Position numbers and translations under genes: made by a program | From: Marinobacter sediminum | Lineage (GTDB): Bacteria > Pseudomonadota > Gammaproteobacteria > Pseudomonadales > Oleiphilaceae | Assembly: GCF_023657445.1 (NCBI RefSeq) | Contig: NZ_JAGTWY010000001.1 | Location: 1,922,001-1,986,000 of the forward strand | Direction of reading: 5' to 3' | Length of the DNA stretch: 64,000 bases | The notes under the pieces: model-generated | Seen by the model: only the letters and a program-made list of their open reading frames with translations | What the model was told of the DNA's origin: nothing | The model's database searches: none | Shown here: piece after piece, positions 63,956 through 64,000 of the stretch | How the letters are laid out: every line of letters starts with the position of its first letter | How positions within the stretch are numbered: the first letter of the stretch is position 1

Positions 63956-64000
63956 TTCAGTTGGATGGGTGCGGGGAGTCGGGCCCGAAGCCCGCCAGCT
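63956..64000 (-). CDS. Possible 3' end of an mlaB-like gene (cut by window)
   Basis: The last 45 bp can be read on the - strand as LAGFGPDSPHPSN followed by a TGA at 63956. In gammaproteobacteria mlaB, a small STAS protein, usually lies just upstream of ibaG, and the LAGFGP end would suit it. The fragment is too short for a secure call; other frames are also open here. Confidence 0.3.

Overview
This window looks like chromosome of a marine gammaproteobacterium, most likely Marinobacter or a close relative. The evidence is the type IVa pilus set pilA/pilB/pilC/pilD followed by coaE and yacG, the ibaG-murA-hisG-hisD-hisC order, a DUF1302/DUF1329 pair beside a MalT-like regulator, and a moderately high G+C background. 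This is an inference from gene content and order; no 16S rRNA gene is present. I found no insertion sequence, prophage, CRISPR array or complete RNA gene.

Positions 1-28,365 (all on the - strand, read right to left) form one long surface-polysaccharide locus. It opens with the export and assembly genes wzi, wza, wzb and wzc. A clearly AT-rich block follows (Wzx flippase, Wzy polymerase, glycosyltransferase, acyltransferase; about 18.9-23.0 kb). Next come a two-domain oxidoreductase, wecB, a heparinase-like enzyme, a glycosyltransferase, a tviB-type dehydrogenase, a WecA-type initiating transferase and a second flippase. The pseudaminic-acid genes pseB-pseC-pseF-pseG-formyltransferase-pseI come next, ended by a terminator, then gmd and fcl for GDP-L-fucose, and a gene cut by the window edge. 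No pseH acetyltransferase is present; a formyltransferase-like gene occupies its usual place. rfaH lies just upstream of the locus, and a perfect ops element (GGCGGTAGCGTGC) lies inside codons 11-15 of wzi, so the locus is probably driven by RfaH-dependent antitermination.

Positions 28.6-38.9 kb hold rfaH and cysQ, a beta-CASP RNA-processing nuclease, a decayed 5'-truncated pilin gene, a PglL/TfpO-like oligosaccharyltransferase, and pilA with a sigma-54 promoter. Facing away are pilB-pilC-pilD and coaE. Positions 38.9-48.3 kb carry an exported protein of unknown function, trmO, a hybrid sensor kinase, yacG, a YfaZ-like porin, a large lipoprotein, a Bax-like glucosaminidase and a YihG-like acyltransferase.

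Positions 48.3-56.1 kb hold a MalT/AlkS-like LuxR regulator, the DUF1329 and DUF1302 envelope proteins and a thiolase, perhaps a hydrophobic-substrate uptake and degradation module. Positions 56.2-64.0 kb are housekeeping: zapE, zapG, a Nif3-like protein, hisC, hisD, hisG, murA and ibaG. The three gaps around hisC and hisD each hold a copy of an approximately 105-120 bp inverted-repeat element, and a degenerate fourth copy lies beside the thiolase gene. The conserved core of this element folds into two small hairpins with GGA loops that resemble CsrA/RsmA binding sites. This is the least explained structure in the window.
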